64,000 nt of DNA from Gari tellinella (taxonomy: Eukaryota; Mollusca; Bivalvia; Cardiida; Psammobiidae): contig OV277858.1 of assembly GCA_922989275.2 (NCBI GenBank), positions 12,197,527-12,261,526 on the forward strand, in the 5' to 3' direction. Below are positions 45,894 through 56,640 of the stretch, one piece after another. The stretch's first letter is position 1, and every line of letters begins with the position of its first letter. The notes under the pieces are model-generated. The model had not been told where the DNA came from. It saw only the letters and a program-made list of their open reading frames with translations, and did not search any database. Both the position numbers and the translations under genes were made by a program.

Positions 45894-46317
45894 TTAATTT
45901 AACGCAGATAGCTGCTTAACACATTATGAAAGTAAAACTGACTACCCTTTTAAAGAAGCCCCACCAAGCCAAGTTCAACGAGAGAGACTTTCTAAACCGA
46001 GGTCCAATATTTCTGTATTTTACACAAGCCATATCTTTGAAGAACCAAATAGTTCTGATGATAACAGTATAGGAAATCTCACTCATGTTCTCTTTATGAG
46101 CTCTCCTCTTCCTGTGGAGTCACATCAGCCCATTTATATGCAAGATATGGATGTTAACAACAACAAACCAAATCAAATGTTTAAGAAGCATTATGATTTT
46201 CTTTCATCGCTTGTCAGCGACCTGAGGTTCTTGGCAGACAAAACAAAAATATCCTCTAAGATAAATATATTGACAGCAATTGACTTCTACTGTTTTCTAT
46301 ATAAAACATTTATCTAA
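45894..46317 (+). CDS. Possible coding exon, unknown protein
   Basis: One frame is open from just after a TAA at about 45,892 to the stop at 46,315. It reads ADSCLTHYESKTDYPFKEAP, then PRSNISVFYTSHIFEEPNSS and LTHVLFMSSPLPVESHQP. The Ser/Pro/Asn-rich composition resembles a cytoplasmic or linker region more than chance translation of AT-rich DNA. A possible upstream exon ends at 45,567 (MSLEFGARYEN, donor AG|GTAACG). It joins in frame only through a weak acceptor in 'attatgaaag|T'. No homology recognised. Confidence 0.3.
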
Positions 46318-46533
46318 CACTGATTCTCTTACAAGCTGGTTACGTTCTCAAATGTACGCTCGTATTTTTTTGAGGTTTACTGAACAGTACCTTTTAATTA
46401 ACCATAGTAACGATTCAATTATAACAAGTTAAGGTAATAAAAACTACTAAAGAAGATTTGTGGTAATTTTAGAATTGATATAGAACATTGTACAAAGTTA
46501 ATTGATTATGCAAATGTCTATTGTATTATTGAT

Positions 46534-46568
46534 AATGTTTTATGTCCACAAAATGGACATAAAACATT
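46534..46568. repeat. Perfect 15-bp-stem hairpin
   Basis: AATGTTTTATGTCCA, five-base loop, TGGACATAAAACATT. It lies at the edge of duplication block 3, and the partner copy at the window's right end keeps part of it. Confidence 0.8.
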
Positions 46569-46790
46569 GTAACAATGAGTGAAATAGAAGGTAGAGTTTG
46601 AGAAATGATCTATCTCGAACCAAAAGTAAATTATATCTCAAACATTTGCTTACAATCCTCATCAGACTTTAACCAACACCCTTTTGCATTCATAATTCAT
46701 CAGGTAAAGTCAAAATGCTGTTTAATGGGTCACAAAGTTGATTTTTTCACAACAACCCTCATGTGAGATAGAACATTATAAGACTTACAC
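46541..46790 (+). repeat. Segmental duplication block 3, left copy
   Basis: Aligns inverted with 63,718-64,000: 'tgtaacaatgagtgaaatag', 'aaggtagagttt.agaaat', 'atctatctcgaacc', 'atgctgtttaatgggtc', 'acaaccctcatgtg'. Confidence 0.75.
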
Positions 46791-46799
46791 GATGACAAT

Positions 46800-47939
46800 A
46801 CATCAGAAAGAGCTTTAACAATTGTATAACTAATGATATGACCAATATTTATATTCTTGGTCTATACCGTTTTGCACTACATGTATTGTGAATCCCTTTA
46901 TAAGATGGTGCAAGTCGTTCTTTTAACAACCGAATGAGTGTGTGCATGTATGGTTATGTTTGAGGTTACTTATCATTGTTTGTAGATACACCTTTATTCT
47001 TATTGAAACTATGGTTATTTTGAGAAAATATATAATAACGATTATTAGTTTTTAACAATCATTTCGTATTAAATATCTTAACAGATCAGTTGTGAAAAAC
47101 TGTTGTTTTATTATTTAATGCACGTTAGACAATTCTATATTATTGATTGTATCGAAAAGAAGGGGGAAAATCCTCACGAAGGGTGGTTTAGAAGTATTGA
47201 AAAAAAATACTTTGGCCACCTAGATTTTATTAGACTTTTTTGTATTATATCACAACACATTGAGCTTGAAAAAACCACACTTATTTTATTTCTGATGCAA
47301 TTCGTTTGAGGTAAGGCTCCTTTTGCTTACATATTGACTGGTCTATAAAGTATTTCATATTTAAAGAGTTTGAATCTGTTTGGCTTATTTTCAACAGTTT
47401 TTATATTTTCATTCTTAGGGTTAATTAGACACACATCTGAAGTTCTTTGTCACCAATTAAAATAAATATTGTATATTTAGAAATTCCGATTTTGTACGTT
47501 TTACGAGCCTGGAGGACGTGCATGGTTTTTAAGATCTCGACCAGATAAACGTAAGCCCAAACCTTGGCTACTACATAATTTCTACATACTGTCGTCATCC
47601 AAGAACATTGCTGGTTATTCAGAGAATGTTCTTTCAAGGACAATGCAGCAGCAAGCTAAGGATGCTTGAGAAAAAAGGAGAGAACTCTTAGTGTCCTAGA
47701 ATCGGTTTTAGGTGATAAACATGAAAAGTCAAGTGAAACACATAGAAAGCCACCGTCTGCATCAGAACCTTTTGATAATCGCATCCTACCAAAAATTAAA
47801 GAGTGTATCAGAAAATTAAAGATGTTCGACGATAAAGGCAAACATCAGGAGCTTTGATGAAATAAGGACGAACCTTCAATCAATGTAATTTGATGACCTC
47901 ACCGACCTTCATACACGAATTGCATCAATGCAGAGAAAT
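46800..47939. other. No supported gene
   Basis: A 63-codon open stretch at 47,666 (overlapping one on the other strand) has biased Lys/Glu/Ser content but no splice or start support. Confidence 0.3.
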
Positions 47940-48875
47940 GAACATCCAGTTGACACTTTTTTAAGTATCATCTTGTACACAAAACATGTCGGCACAATTT
48001 GAAGACATCTGCATCTTGGTTATCATTTCTAGTGCAGGTGATGCACATTTATACATGTCACTCACGCCTAAATACACATCTTGCCAACAAGTAGTCCTCT
48101 CAAAAGTCGAAGGATGACTTAAATACATAGTATCATGTATGTACCATAATATGTTGAAGCTGAACACTGACAAACTAGAGGTTATACTGTTTCAAACAAA
48201 AATCGGTCAACAAACCTGAAGACTTTCGCGTTCAAGTGGGAAACTATAAAATCAAAATAATATTGTGTGTTAATGATATTGGTGCTAGATTTGATTCCCA
48301 ATGTATATGACACAGCACATTAGAAGTGTGTACAGGGCTAGCTAGGCACATTTGCGGCAAATGTATCATATTAGTATCTTTCTCCTGAGGTGTCGTAGAC
48401 CTTGGTCCATTTGTTCAATCGAAATTTGACTACTGCAGCTCACTGCTGCTAAATGGAATTCCGCAAATCTGATAAGAAAACTACGGCGTGTGCAAAATAC
48501 AACAGCCCGCATCATTACCAGGACTCCTCGGTGCAATCACATCACCCCAATCTTGCAGGAGCTTCACTGGCCTCCAGTTCAACTCAAAATTGAATTCAAC
48601 ATTCTAACACTCGCATAAAAAGTCATATGCAATGCTTCTTCAAGGTAAATTGTCACTATGCTTGACGTTGTATTACCATCGAAGAGAGTTGCAGTCAGCG
48701 AGTAATCAGTACCGCTGATTGAACCGAGAAGTCGTGTGGTGAAGTTTGGAGATAGAGGTTTCATGCATGCAGCCCCAAAGCTCTGGAGCACTCTACTATC
48801 ATACGTCATAGATGCGAGCTCAGTTGCAGCCTTAGATAAAACGTCTGAAAACACACGTGTTTAATATTTGTTATT
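47940..48875 (+). pseudogene. CR1/L2-like LINE relic (RT end and C-terminus)
   Basis: Decayed + strand frames show SAGDAHLYMSL at 48,031, in place of the YADDTQLY active-site block, then MLKLNTDKLEVILFQTK. They continue with FDYCSSLLNGIPQNLIRKL (48,425 on), RRVQNTTARIITRTPR, HITPILQELHWPPVQLKIEF and a final IKRLKTHVFN. This order is the thumb and C-terminal region of CR1/L2/Rex-type non-LTR elements. Several frameshifts and stops break it, and the catalytic aspartates are not intact. The minus-strand 91-aa ORF at 48,579-48,854 is its shadow. Confidence 0.7.
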
Positions 48876-49212
48876 CTAACACGTATCGAAACCTACGGCA
48901 TACAAACAAAGAATACCGAGAAACGTATATTACGCCGCGATAATGAACTGCACGCGCGGCGTTTCCATCCGCTGTTCCATTTGCACCATACGCGTAATAC
49001 ATAAATGGGCTTTTTATAATAAAAGCCGCGTTAGAATTAAAATGTGTTACTTCTTAATTCTAACTCGACTCAAAACCTACGGCATGTACACAAAGAATAC
49101 CGAGAAACGGATATTACACCGCGATAATGGACTCACGAGCGGTGTTTCCATCCGCTGTTCCATTTGCCCCATACGCGTTATACATAAATAGTATTTTTAT
49201 AATAAAAGTCGC
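48871..49212 (+). repeat. Tandem duplication, 2 x ~184 bp
   Basis: Units begin 'aaacctacggcat' at 48,889 and 49,073. They share 'aagaataccgagaaacg', 'tttccatccgctgttccatt', 'atacgcgt' and 'gcgttagaattaaaat'. Divergence is modest. Confidence 0.8.
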
Positions 49213-49483
49213 GTTAGAATTAAAATAACCAATTCGTAGGTGTACATTACCGTGCATTAGATCAAAGTTAGTCGTTGAGATGTGATGTGGATAATTAGAT
49301 CACTCTGCCTAAAGGCCTCGTGATCTAATGACTACACATCTCAACTGTGCAGTCGTTGAGATGTGGTTAATTAGATCACTCGGCCGAAAGGCCTCGTGAT
49401 CTAATGACACCACATCTCAACTCCTAACTGTGATCTATGCACGGTAATGAACACCTACGAAGGTGTTATTTCTTAATTAGAAC
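49213..49483. mobile_element. Foldback MITE with duplicated inner hairpin
   Basis: Ends GTTAGAATTAAAATAACC and the reverse complement of GTTCTAATTAAGAAATAACA. Then CGTAGGTGTACATTACCGTG pairs with CACGGTAATGAACACCTACG. Inside are two tandem hairpins of the GTTGAGATGTGG...GATCACTCGGCC type, with GGCCT/AGGCC tips. The related copy at 61,829 has a single inner hairpin. Confidence 0.75.
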
Positions 49484-49599
49484 ACAGTTGAACTTTATTT
49501 TAATGTAGAAAAAAGTCCAAGGGAGACACTGATTGTCATGTAAATGTTTAATATTCAGTATGTAAGAGTTCGTATATTCAATCGTTTCATGGGTCTCTA

Positions 49600-50100
49600 A
49601 TGGAACCTTTTGTATTGTAGTCTCAATATCTCTACATTTTCCATAGAATACATTGTCTACTATTTGGACAGTTGTGTCCAGAGTCACATTTACAGGTGGA
49701 GTTGTCATCCCATAAAACTAGTATATCGTTGCCAAAAAAAATTACAATCAACACATTCGCCTGTGTGTGGTTTGATTTTTGTGAAGTTTGACACTATTAC
49801 GCGTAAGTTTCAAGATGTAACTTTTTCATGACCTGGTTGGAAAAGATTTACAATATCTAAAACATTTACACAAGTGGTTTTGGTAAGACAAAGTGTATAT
49901 ATGTCATGAAATTGTTTGGGATGTTGATGTCTTTCATAATATGTGTATTCAGATTGCTCTAAAATCTGTTTTTATTTTTCTGTTAATGTTTGTATTTCTA
50001 AAGAGTTCCAAATTACTTCATCAGGACTAGGATTAATAAAACCACGGACAAATAGGTGATTAACCGCGTTGTTTGCTGTTTTATTTTGAAGAAGAAGAAT
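49600..50100 (-). pseudogene. Decayed coding sequence, unidentified
   Basis: Minus-strand frames broken by stops still read NKTANNAVNHLFVRGFINPS, DEVIWNSLEIQTLTEK, ERHQHPKQFHDIYTLCL, NVLDIVNLFQPGHEKV and IKPHTGECVDCNFFWQRYTS. The stretches follow one another over 450 bp, which is unlikely by chance. I do not recognise the family, and it could be host, transposon or viral in origin. Confidence 0.4.
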
Positions 50101-50118
50101 CGGGTTTTCGCGCAAAGT

Positions 50119-50530
50119 CACATATATATTATACACTAGCATATTGATTGCACTTGATATCAGTTAAATTCCTTTTGTTCCTTTTAATATCAGCAATATC
50201 TATGGCATACATAATGAAGAAAACGCATATGAAAGCTTTCTGTTATACTTTTATCTAGCATTAATCAGTTGACATTACATGAATGTGTGAGGTAAGCTAA
50301 GTGTGAAACACACGTAATGAAGACAGGAATTACAGGAAACTTCGTTCAATACTAAGAAATTGGCCTGTCTATTCAGATATAACTATGGTTCATTGAATAG
50401 AGATGTCGGATATTCAAATGCTGAAGATATTAAAACACATGTCTACTGTGAAAGTAAATCATATCTAGAGAGAACACTTAAAAGAATAACATGAATCTGC
50501 ATTTTAAGATGGAAAAGGTTATTGGGAGCT
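50119..50530 (+). repeat. Segmental duplication block 2, left copy
   Basis: Aligns inverted with 58,801-59,228: 'gcatattgatt', 'ttgttccttttaatatca', 'cgcatatgaaag.tttctgt', 'ttggcctgtctattcagat', 'catgtctactgtgaaagtaaa', 'gagagaacacttaaaag', 'attgggagct'. Homology stops at the LINE's left end. Confidence 0.8.
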
Positions 50531-50596
50531 GGCTCGAAAAAAAAATCAAATATGACCCTTCAAACGCTTGGAAGCAATTATTTCCAAAACTGAAAA

Positions 50597-51329
50597 ATGG
50601 TAGATACAGCTTCGTTGCATGAAGGCGACGAATTGCCGGACATTAAAAGAATATTGATTTAATTAGAGAATAAAGCGTGTTGAAGCACGAGTGCACGAAC
50701 TTGAATATGGAACTCAATCATTGGGTGAAGATGTTGGTTGTCTTTCAATTCGTGATGAGCTGTATGGTGAAGCTATTGACAGACTTGAGCGGCAAGCATA
50801 TATTACAGAATCAGAAAGGTTGAAAAACTCGATGCGTGTGTTTGGTCTGCCTGAAGATGAGGGTGACGCTGTAAGTCTTGAATCAGTTATAACTTCAAAG
50901 GTATTTTCTAAACTAGGCGAAGATGGATCATTAGGTAGTGAATCAATTGAAAGTGCTACACGTGTTGGTAAAAAGGGTGGTAAACCGAGATTAATCATTG
51001 TGAAATTCAAAGCTGCAGATGACAAATTTAAACTGTTTGGCGTCAGAGACCAACTAAGGCGAGAGGGTATAAGTATTTCGAATGATCTGTCCTACATGCA
51101 GCGACAAAAGCTAAAAGAGCTTGGTCATCAGGGTCTTAATGGTTATTTTAAAGGCGGTGATTTAATTACGTACCCAAAGCGTGATAATGCTAGTGCTAAT
51201 AGAAATATAGAGAGGGTGTTTGTGCCGGCAGCTCGCAGAGGTAATACTAACGGACCTAGAAACACTGAAATGGAAGTAGCTGACGCTGCAGTACCATCTT
51301 ATGCTGCTGTAGCAGCAGTAAATGCATAG
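50597..51329 (+). pseudogene. LINE ORF1 (L1-type RNA-binding protein)
   Basis: The likely start is the ATG at 50,597 (MVDTASLHEGDELPDIKRIL). It is followed by a TAA near 50,660 and a frame change. From about 50,680 the frame is open to the TAG at 51,327. A short coiled-coil-like stretch leads to ERLKNSMRVFGLPED, then SATRVGKKGGKPRLIIVKF, RDQLRREGISISNDLS and RQKLKELG. This is the RRM plus C-terminal domain layout of the L1 ORF1 protein (transposase_22 family), which coats element RNA. At ~240 residues it is shorter than vertebrate L1 ORF1p because the N-terminal coil is brief. Confidence 0.75.
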
Positions 51330-52295
51330 GGGGTAGGTCAAAGCCCATCACATTTCCTTCATATTCTATCATGGAACATTGAAGGAATTGATTCAAAACT
51401 AAGGAATTTTGACTTGTTTGATTTTCGAAAGGTGTATGATATAATTACTTTCCAGGAAACATGGGCTACTAACCTTTGTGATTGCAGCGACTCTGTTTTC
51501 GAAAATTATGATAAGTTTGTTTGTAATGCTAAAAAGTCGAATCGTGGTGGGAGAAATATGGGTGGGGTAGTTGTATATATCAAAACATGTATAGGGAAAT
51601 TGGTAAAGCGTATCTGTCCTGAATTTGAATTTGGGGTATGTTTATTAATAGATAAATCAGTGTTTCATGCTATTAATGATATTTTACTCATTTCAATGTA
51701 CATCCCACCAGTTAATTCGCCTTTTTATGACACTACAACTGAATCAGGTTTTGAGCAGTTAGAAAATTTGCTTATACATAACAATTTACTTGATTATGAA
51801 CTTTTACTTTGTGGATACCTAAATGCGAGAACAGGTAATTTGGAAGACTTTATTGTTTGTGAAGATGTACCTGAATTGCACGACGTTATTGATATATTAG
51901 GTAACGTGAATACTACACAAATAATTACTTGTGATACAGTTGTAAATAGTTTTGGTAGACAGTTGTTAAATTTTTGTAAAGCATTTTCATGTAGTATTGC
52001 AAATGGACGAGTATCAAAAGCAAATATTGGCAGTAAAGACAGCCATTTTACGTATATTAGCCAAACTGGTCAGAGCACCATAGATTATTTTATTGCTTCT
52101 CAGCCCCTACTGGACGTTGCATATGACTTTGAAGTTCTCAGCCGAGTTGAAATCTCTCATATGCCCATTACACTATTATTCCAAGTAAAAACACCCATTG
52201 TCACAGACTTCCAGGTAAACGAGCGTAACGGTTTTAAACTAAACGATGACACAAAAGCTGACTACATTTCTACACTTGCGAGGGGTTGTGTTTAA
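51330..52295 (+). pseudogene. LINE ORF2, endonuclease domain
   Basis: The frame continues directly after ORF1's TAG in the same phase, with no ATG before the domain. AP-endonuclease landmarks follow in order: ILSWNIEG (catalytic Asn), ITFQETW (Glu), ISMYIPP, then LLCGYLNARTGN, where families have GDLNAR or GDFNAR. The metal/phosphate-site Asp is therefore Tyr (a single G-to-T change would do it). STIDYFIAS and EISHMPI (the conserved final His, usually S-D-H) close the domain. Endonuclease activity is probably lost. The frame ends at a frameshift near 52,280 and continues in another frame (52,280-52,430), then returns. Confidence 0.8.
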
Positions 52296-53214
52296 TGGAG
52301 ATTTCGATAACATTGAACAAATGTTATTAAATCATGAGGATATAAATATTATTGTTGATGCGCTTGAAAAAGCAATTATTAAAACAAGTGAACATTTTAT
52401 GTATGCCAAACACACAAGAAAACTAGGAGAAAAAACTTTAATATTTGGTATGATGCAGAGTGTAAATCAGCACATGTAGAAGCAAGAAAAGCACTGCGTA
52501 AGTATCGGTCCTACCGAAATATAGATAATCTGAACAAGTATGTAGAGAAACGAAATATATATAGGGATATGTGTAAAAACAAGCATGCAATATATGACAA
52601 ACAGGTTTTAGATAAATTGAATGATAATGTAAATAATTCCAAATTGTTCTGGAAACAGTTGAAAAATCTTACAAACACAAGTACATGTGAGAACAGTATT
52701 AGCATTGAAAAATGGTATGAGGATTTTAGTACTCTTTTCAGTCATAATAGTATGCAACAAGAAGAAGATGCGGATTTAACTGTTCCCGATCCGGATAGGG
52801 ATATCGAAGAGATTGAAAATGTTTTATTTAATGATTTGATTTCATTTGAGGAAATTATGGAAAGAGTAAAGAAAATAAACGTTAGTAAAGCAAGTGGTGG
52901 TATTCTAATACCGCAGCATATTGTTTATGGTATACATGTTTTATTACCATATATACATTTATTGTTTAACAGAATTTTCTGCAGTGGGGTATTTCCAGAC
53001 AAATGGGCATGCTGCGTGGTTGTTCCTCTATTTAAAAAGGGAAATAGTCACGATACTAATAACTATAGAGGCATTTCATTAATTGATGTGCAAAGTAAAC
53101 TTTATATATCCATAATTACACAGCGGCTTACATTTTATGTTGAAGCTTACAAGAAATTTGCTGAATGTCAGGCAGGCTTTCGTGCCGGTTACAGTACAGC
53201 TGATTATGCTTTTA
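52296..53214 (+). pseudogene. LINE ORF2, linker and N-terminal RT
   Basis: After two compensating frameshifts, the frame from about 52,431 reads WYDAECKSAHVEARKALRKY, then FWKQLKNLTNTS. RT block 1-2 follows as CVVVPLFKKGNSHDTNNYRG, and then CQAGFRAGYSTADYAF. The last codons abut the TA of the transposon insertion at 53,213. The apparent 249-aa ORF runs past this point only because the transposon end happens to be open. Confidence 0.8.
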
Positions 53215-54525
53215 CAGTAAACCTCACTTATAACGAACTCGGTTATAACGTACACTCGGTTATAAGGAACAGTTTTAAAATCCCCAAATCTTACCCTTCT
53301 TTGTTCTATACAAAATAATACGGTTATAGCGTACTCGGTTATAACGAAACCTCGGCTACAGCGTACACCATTTTCCGGTCCCGATCGATCAAATTTCATT
53401 AAAATATCATCGGTTATAGCGTACCGTCGATTTTGAGTGTTTCAACTGTATGTCGCCGAGTAATTATCGATCGATAATTACCTCACAGGTAAAATGTTTG
53501 TCAGTGATCGTCTTTATGCTTTGTGTGTAGGTGTGAGCGATATTAACAGACAATTATTATGCATCACGTTTAGAAAGCGTTCAGCAAAAGTCGAATCGTT
53601 CACATTTCGTAGAATATAAACCCTTGCACAAAACGTACTCTTTCATTACACAAACAAAATGGAGAAAAAACGGAAAGCAGTAACCATTGAAACTAAGTTT
53701 GAAATTGTGACTGAATTTGAAAAAGGTAAAAAAAATCGGAAATAGCAAACTATTTTGATATTCCAAAAAGTACGCCATCTGGGTTAATGAAGCAGAGCGG
53801 CAGAATAAAGGAAGAATATCAAACCTCAACACTGTCTCCAAAGCGTAGCGACACAGATCGGGTGCATACGTTAAAGTGGACGCTGCACTATTCAAGTGGT
53901 TCAAGGACGCCCGTTCTTCAAATATCCCTATTTCTGGGAAGTGAACGGGTTGAATAAGTCTACAAATGATCTCTGTGTTTGTTCCTCCAAGTAAAGTGGT
54001 TGATTTATTTATTAAAAATATTTGTTTTGTCAAGTGTAATACATGTATTAGTTATTTGTTGTCCCGTAATGCGAAACTATTAGAGCCTCGTTTTCGGTAT
54101 TTCAGTAACCTGCCAGTTAGGGTTTTTCCGAAAGGGAATGTATTTTTAGCCTGACACGAAACTGAGGCATGAATGCAAATGGCGACCAGTCGTTAAAGTT
54201 TTGTCCGATAAACAATGAAAATAAGACCACCTTCGTACGAGCTGTCATGTTGAAGGTAAACGAACTTGCAAATTACTGAAATACTATTTCGTTAAAACAT
54301 AAATATTCTTGTTTGCCAAATTTATAATGTTTCATTTAACCGCATTATGGCATAGGTTTACACATGTACACAAGTACATGTACATGTCTGGTGTTCGTTA
54401 TAAGTCCGATCAGTTATACTAACCTCGCCTATAGCATACTAGTTTGCTATACGGTTATAACAAACTTCGGCTATAGCGAACACTTTTTTGAGGCCCGAGG
54501 TGTTCGTTATAACCGAGGTTTACTG
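53215..54525 (+). mobile_element. pogo/Tigger-like transposon inside the LINE RT
   Basis: Begins CAGTAAACCTCACTTATAAC and ends in the reverse complement of CAGTAAACCTCGGTTATAAC, with TA on each side (53,213-14 and 54,526-27). If the insert and one TA are removed, the RT frame reads through from ADYAF to LYSVVRKY. Both subterminal regions hold several copies of a 'cggttataacg/cggttatagcg' motif, likely transposase-binding sites. It carries only the N-terminal part of a transposase, so it is non-autonomous. Confidence 0.9.
53659..53944 (+). pseudogene. Truncated pogo/CENP-B-type transposase
   Basis: The ATG at 53,659 opens MEKKRKAVTIETKFEIVTEF, then EIANYFDIPKST after a frameshift in a poly-A run. 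It continues with EEYQTSTLSPKRS and, after another shift, VDAALFKWFKDARSSNIPIS, ending in TGA. These are the pipsqueak-type HTH and the CENP-B/Tc5 second HTH that bind transposon ends. The DDE catalytic domain is absent. Reverse-strand ORFs here (53,079 and 53,581) are shadows. Confidence 0.75.
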
Positions 54526-55003
54526 TATATTGTACTCTGTTGTAAGGAAATATTGACAACGTAAACGTAAACCTGTTTATGTTGCCTTTGTAGATTTTAA
54601 AAAGGCTTTTGATAGTGTTAACCGTTCAATATTATACGATGTTTTGAGGAAAAATGATATTAAAGGTCTACTGTTTCAGTCTATACAGTCAATATATAAA
54701 ACTGTTAAAGGTTTAGTAAGGACCAGGAATGGTACCTCCGACACGTTTGATTGTCCATTAGGGTTACGCCAGGGATGTAGTTTAAGTCCTATACTGTTTG
54801 GGGTATTTATTAATGAATTTTATGATATGTTATGCGATAACAACATTCGTGGCATACAGTTATTTCCAGATCTAGTTGAAATATTTCTGCTGATGTTTGC
54901 AGATGACATTGCATGTATCAGTGATACAGTATCTGGTTTACAGAAGCAGTTAAATATGTTACATAGTTTTTGTGACGAGTATAGAATATTTTTAAAAATA
55001 GGG
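54526..55003 (+). pseudogene. LINE ORF2, catalytic RT core
   Basis: After the transposon the RT resumes with a TGA at 54,554. It continues YVAFVDFKKAFDSVN (motif A, catalytic Asp), LRQGCSLSPILFGVFINEF (motif B) and LLMFADDIACIS (motif C, FADD, both Asp kept). The catalytic residues are preserved even though the ORF is broken. The frame ends at a deletion near 55,000 that removes the expected 'N-KTK-VF' block. Confidence 0.85.
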
Positions 55004-56061
55004 GGCGTTTGTCAAGAAATGAAAAATGGATTTATGACCATAATGCATTACAAACAGTTAGTGGTTTTCATTATGTCGGTATTCGTTTCACAAACAGACT
55101 TTCATTATGTAAAATGGCCGAGAGTATGTCTGTGAAAGGTAAAAAAGTATTACTGTATGTTCTAAATTCGTTAAAAAATTATGAATGTTTGCCATATAAT
55201 GTATTCTTTAAAATATTTGATACTAAGATAGCACCTATTTTATTATATGGTTCAGAGATTTGGGGTATTAATAGTTATCCATGTATTGAGAGTGTGCAAT
55301 ATTTAGCTTGCAAACGATTCCTTGATGTTAAGCAACTCACATGTTATGATGCAGTTATGGGCGACCTAGCTCGATACCCAATGTATATATGTAGCTCGAA
55401 AATGTGTATTAAGTACTGGATAAGATTGCTTTCTTTGACGAATGATCGCTATACTAAATTATGTTATAATATGTTGGTTTATTATGATAGGTTAGGTTAC
55501 AGAAATTGGGCTACGAGTATTAGAGAAAACTTGTATCAAAATGGATTTGGCTATGTGTGGGAGGCTCAATCTGTTAATAATGCTACATTGTTTCTTAGCC
55601 AATATGTCATGAGACTGAAAGATCAATCTATCCAATATTGGCGACCTAGATGTGAGGTAAATAGAAAATTAACATTGTACATCCATTTTAAGAAGTCATT
55701 TGATATTGAAAATTATGTAACTTGTATAAATATTGCTAAGTTCAGGTCACTGTTTGCATCTTTCAGGGGTTCATCTCATTCTTTATCAGTTGAAACTGGG
55801 CGTTATTATTCTGTTGATCGTGATTATAGATTGTGTCCTTATTGTGATTGCTGTATAGAGGATGAGTATCATTTCGTTATGATATGTCCGCTATACAGTC
55901 ATCTAAGGACGCTTTACATACATAGTTCATATACAGTAAATCCTTCGATGGAGAAATTTTGCTCTCTTATGTCTAGTGATAATAAAGAGGTTCAAATGCT
56001 TGCAATGTTTATGTATTATGCGCTAAAAGAACGACAGTCGTATATGTGTATATTCGATTGA
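55004..56061 (+). pseudogene. LINE ORF2, thumb and C-terminal Cys/His domain
   Basis: One long frame begins around RLSRNEKWIYDHN, passes FHYVGIRFTNRLS, KIAPILLYGSEIWGIN and MGDLARYPMYI, and ends with CPYCDCCIEDEYHFVMICPL, a Cys/His motif found at the C-terminus of many LINEs. About 340 residues are intact up to the TGA at 56,059, the best-preserved part of the element. Confidence 0.85.
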
Positions 56062-56179
56062 TATCGCATGTTTATGTGATTGACAAAATTTATCTGCATA
56101 ATTACGTTCTCTATGTTAACTTATGTATATTGGTAAGATCTACTTTCTAAATCAAAATTATGGCTTTAATAGAACTTAA

Positions 56180-56640
56180 GGCAGATTACCAGGATAAAAG
56201 TTATGCAGAAAGCTTTTTCATCAGCTTTCTGTGTTGCTTTTGACCTGTATGGTCTGCTTGGATAACTGCTCAACCAGGATAGAAGTTATGCAGAAGGCTT
56301 TTTCAGGAGCTTTATATGTGGCGTTTGACCTGCATTGACACACTTCATATATAAAGCGTTTTTATCAGCTTTCTATGTTGTTTTGACCTGTACATGTATG
56401 TTCTGCCTAAATAACTGTTCAATCCAGGATAAAAGTTATACAGAAGGCCTTTTTAGGAGCTTTCTGTATTGCTTTTGACCTGCATTGACACACTTTATAT
56501 ATAAAGCGTTTTCATCAGCTTTCTATGTTGTTTTGACCTGTACATGTATGTTCTGCCTAGATAACTGATCAATCCAGGATAAAAGTTATGCAGAAGGCTT
56601 TTTCAGGAGCTTTCTGTATTGCTTTTCACCTGAATGACTA
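56180..56640 (+). repeat. Minisatellite in the LINE 3' UTR
   Basis: 'ccaggataaaagttatgcag' or a variant recurs at about 56,190, 56,275, 56,412 and 56,572. Between are 'tgacacactt.atatataaagcg' and 'gttttgacctgtacatgtatg'. The full unit is ~160 bp. Confidence 0.75.

Noticed and set aside
48579..48854. 91-aa minus-strand ORF
   Set aside because: Antisense shadow of the CR1/L2-like C-terminus on the + strand.
50714..51025. 103-aa minus-strand ORF
   Set aside because: Shadow of the LINE ORF1 coding sequence on the other strand.
53079..54033. Two minus-strand ORFs of 106 and 150 aa
   Set aside because: They cross or lie inside the pogo-like insertion and mirror its transposase relic; no protein resemblance of their own.
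54364..54564. 66-aa + strand ORF
   Set aside because: It spans the right end of the pogo-like element and its junction with the LINE.
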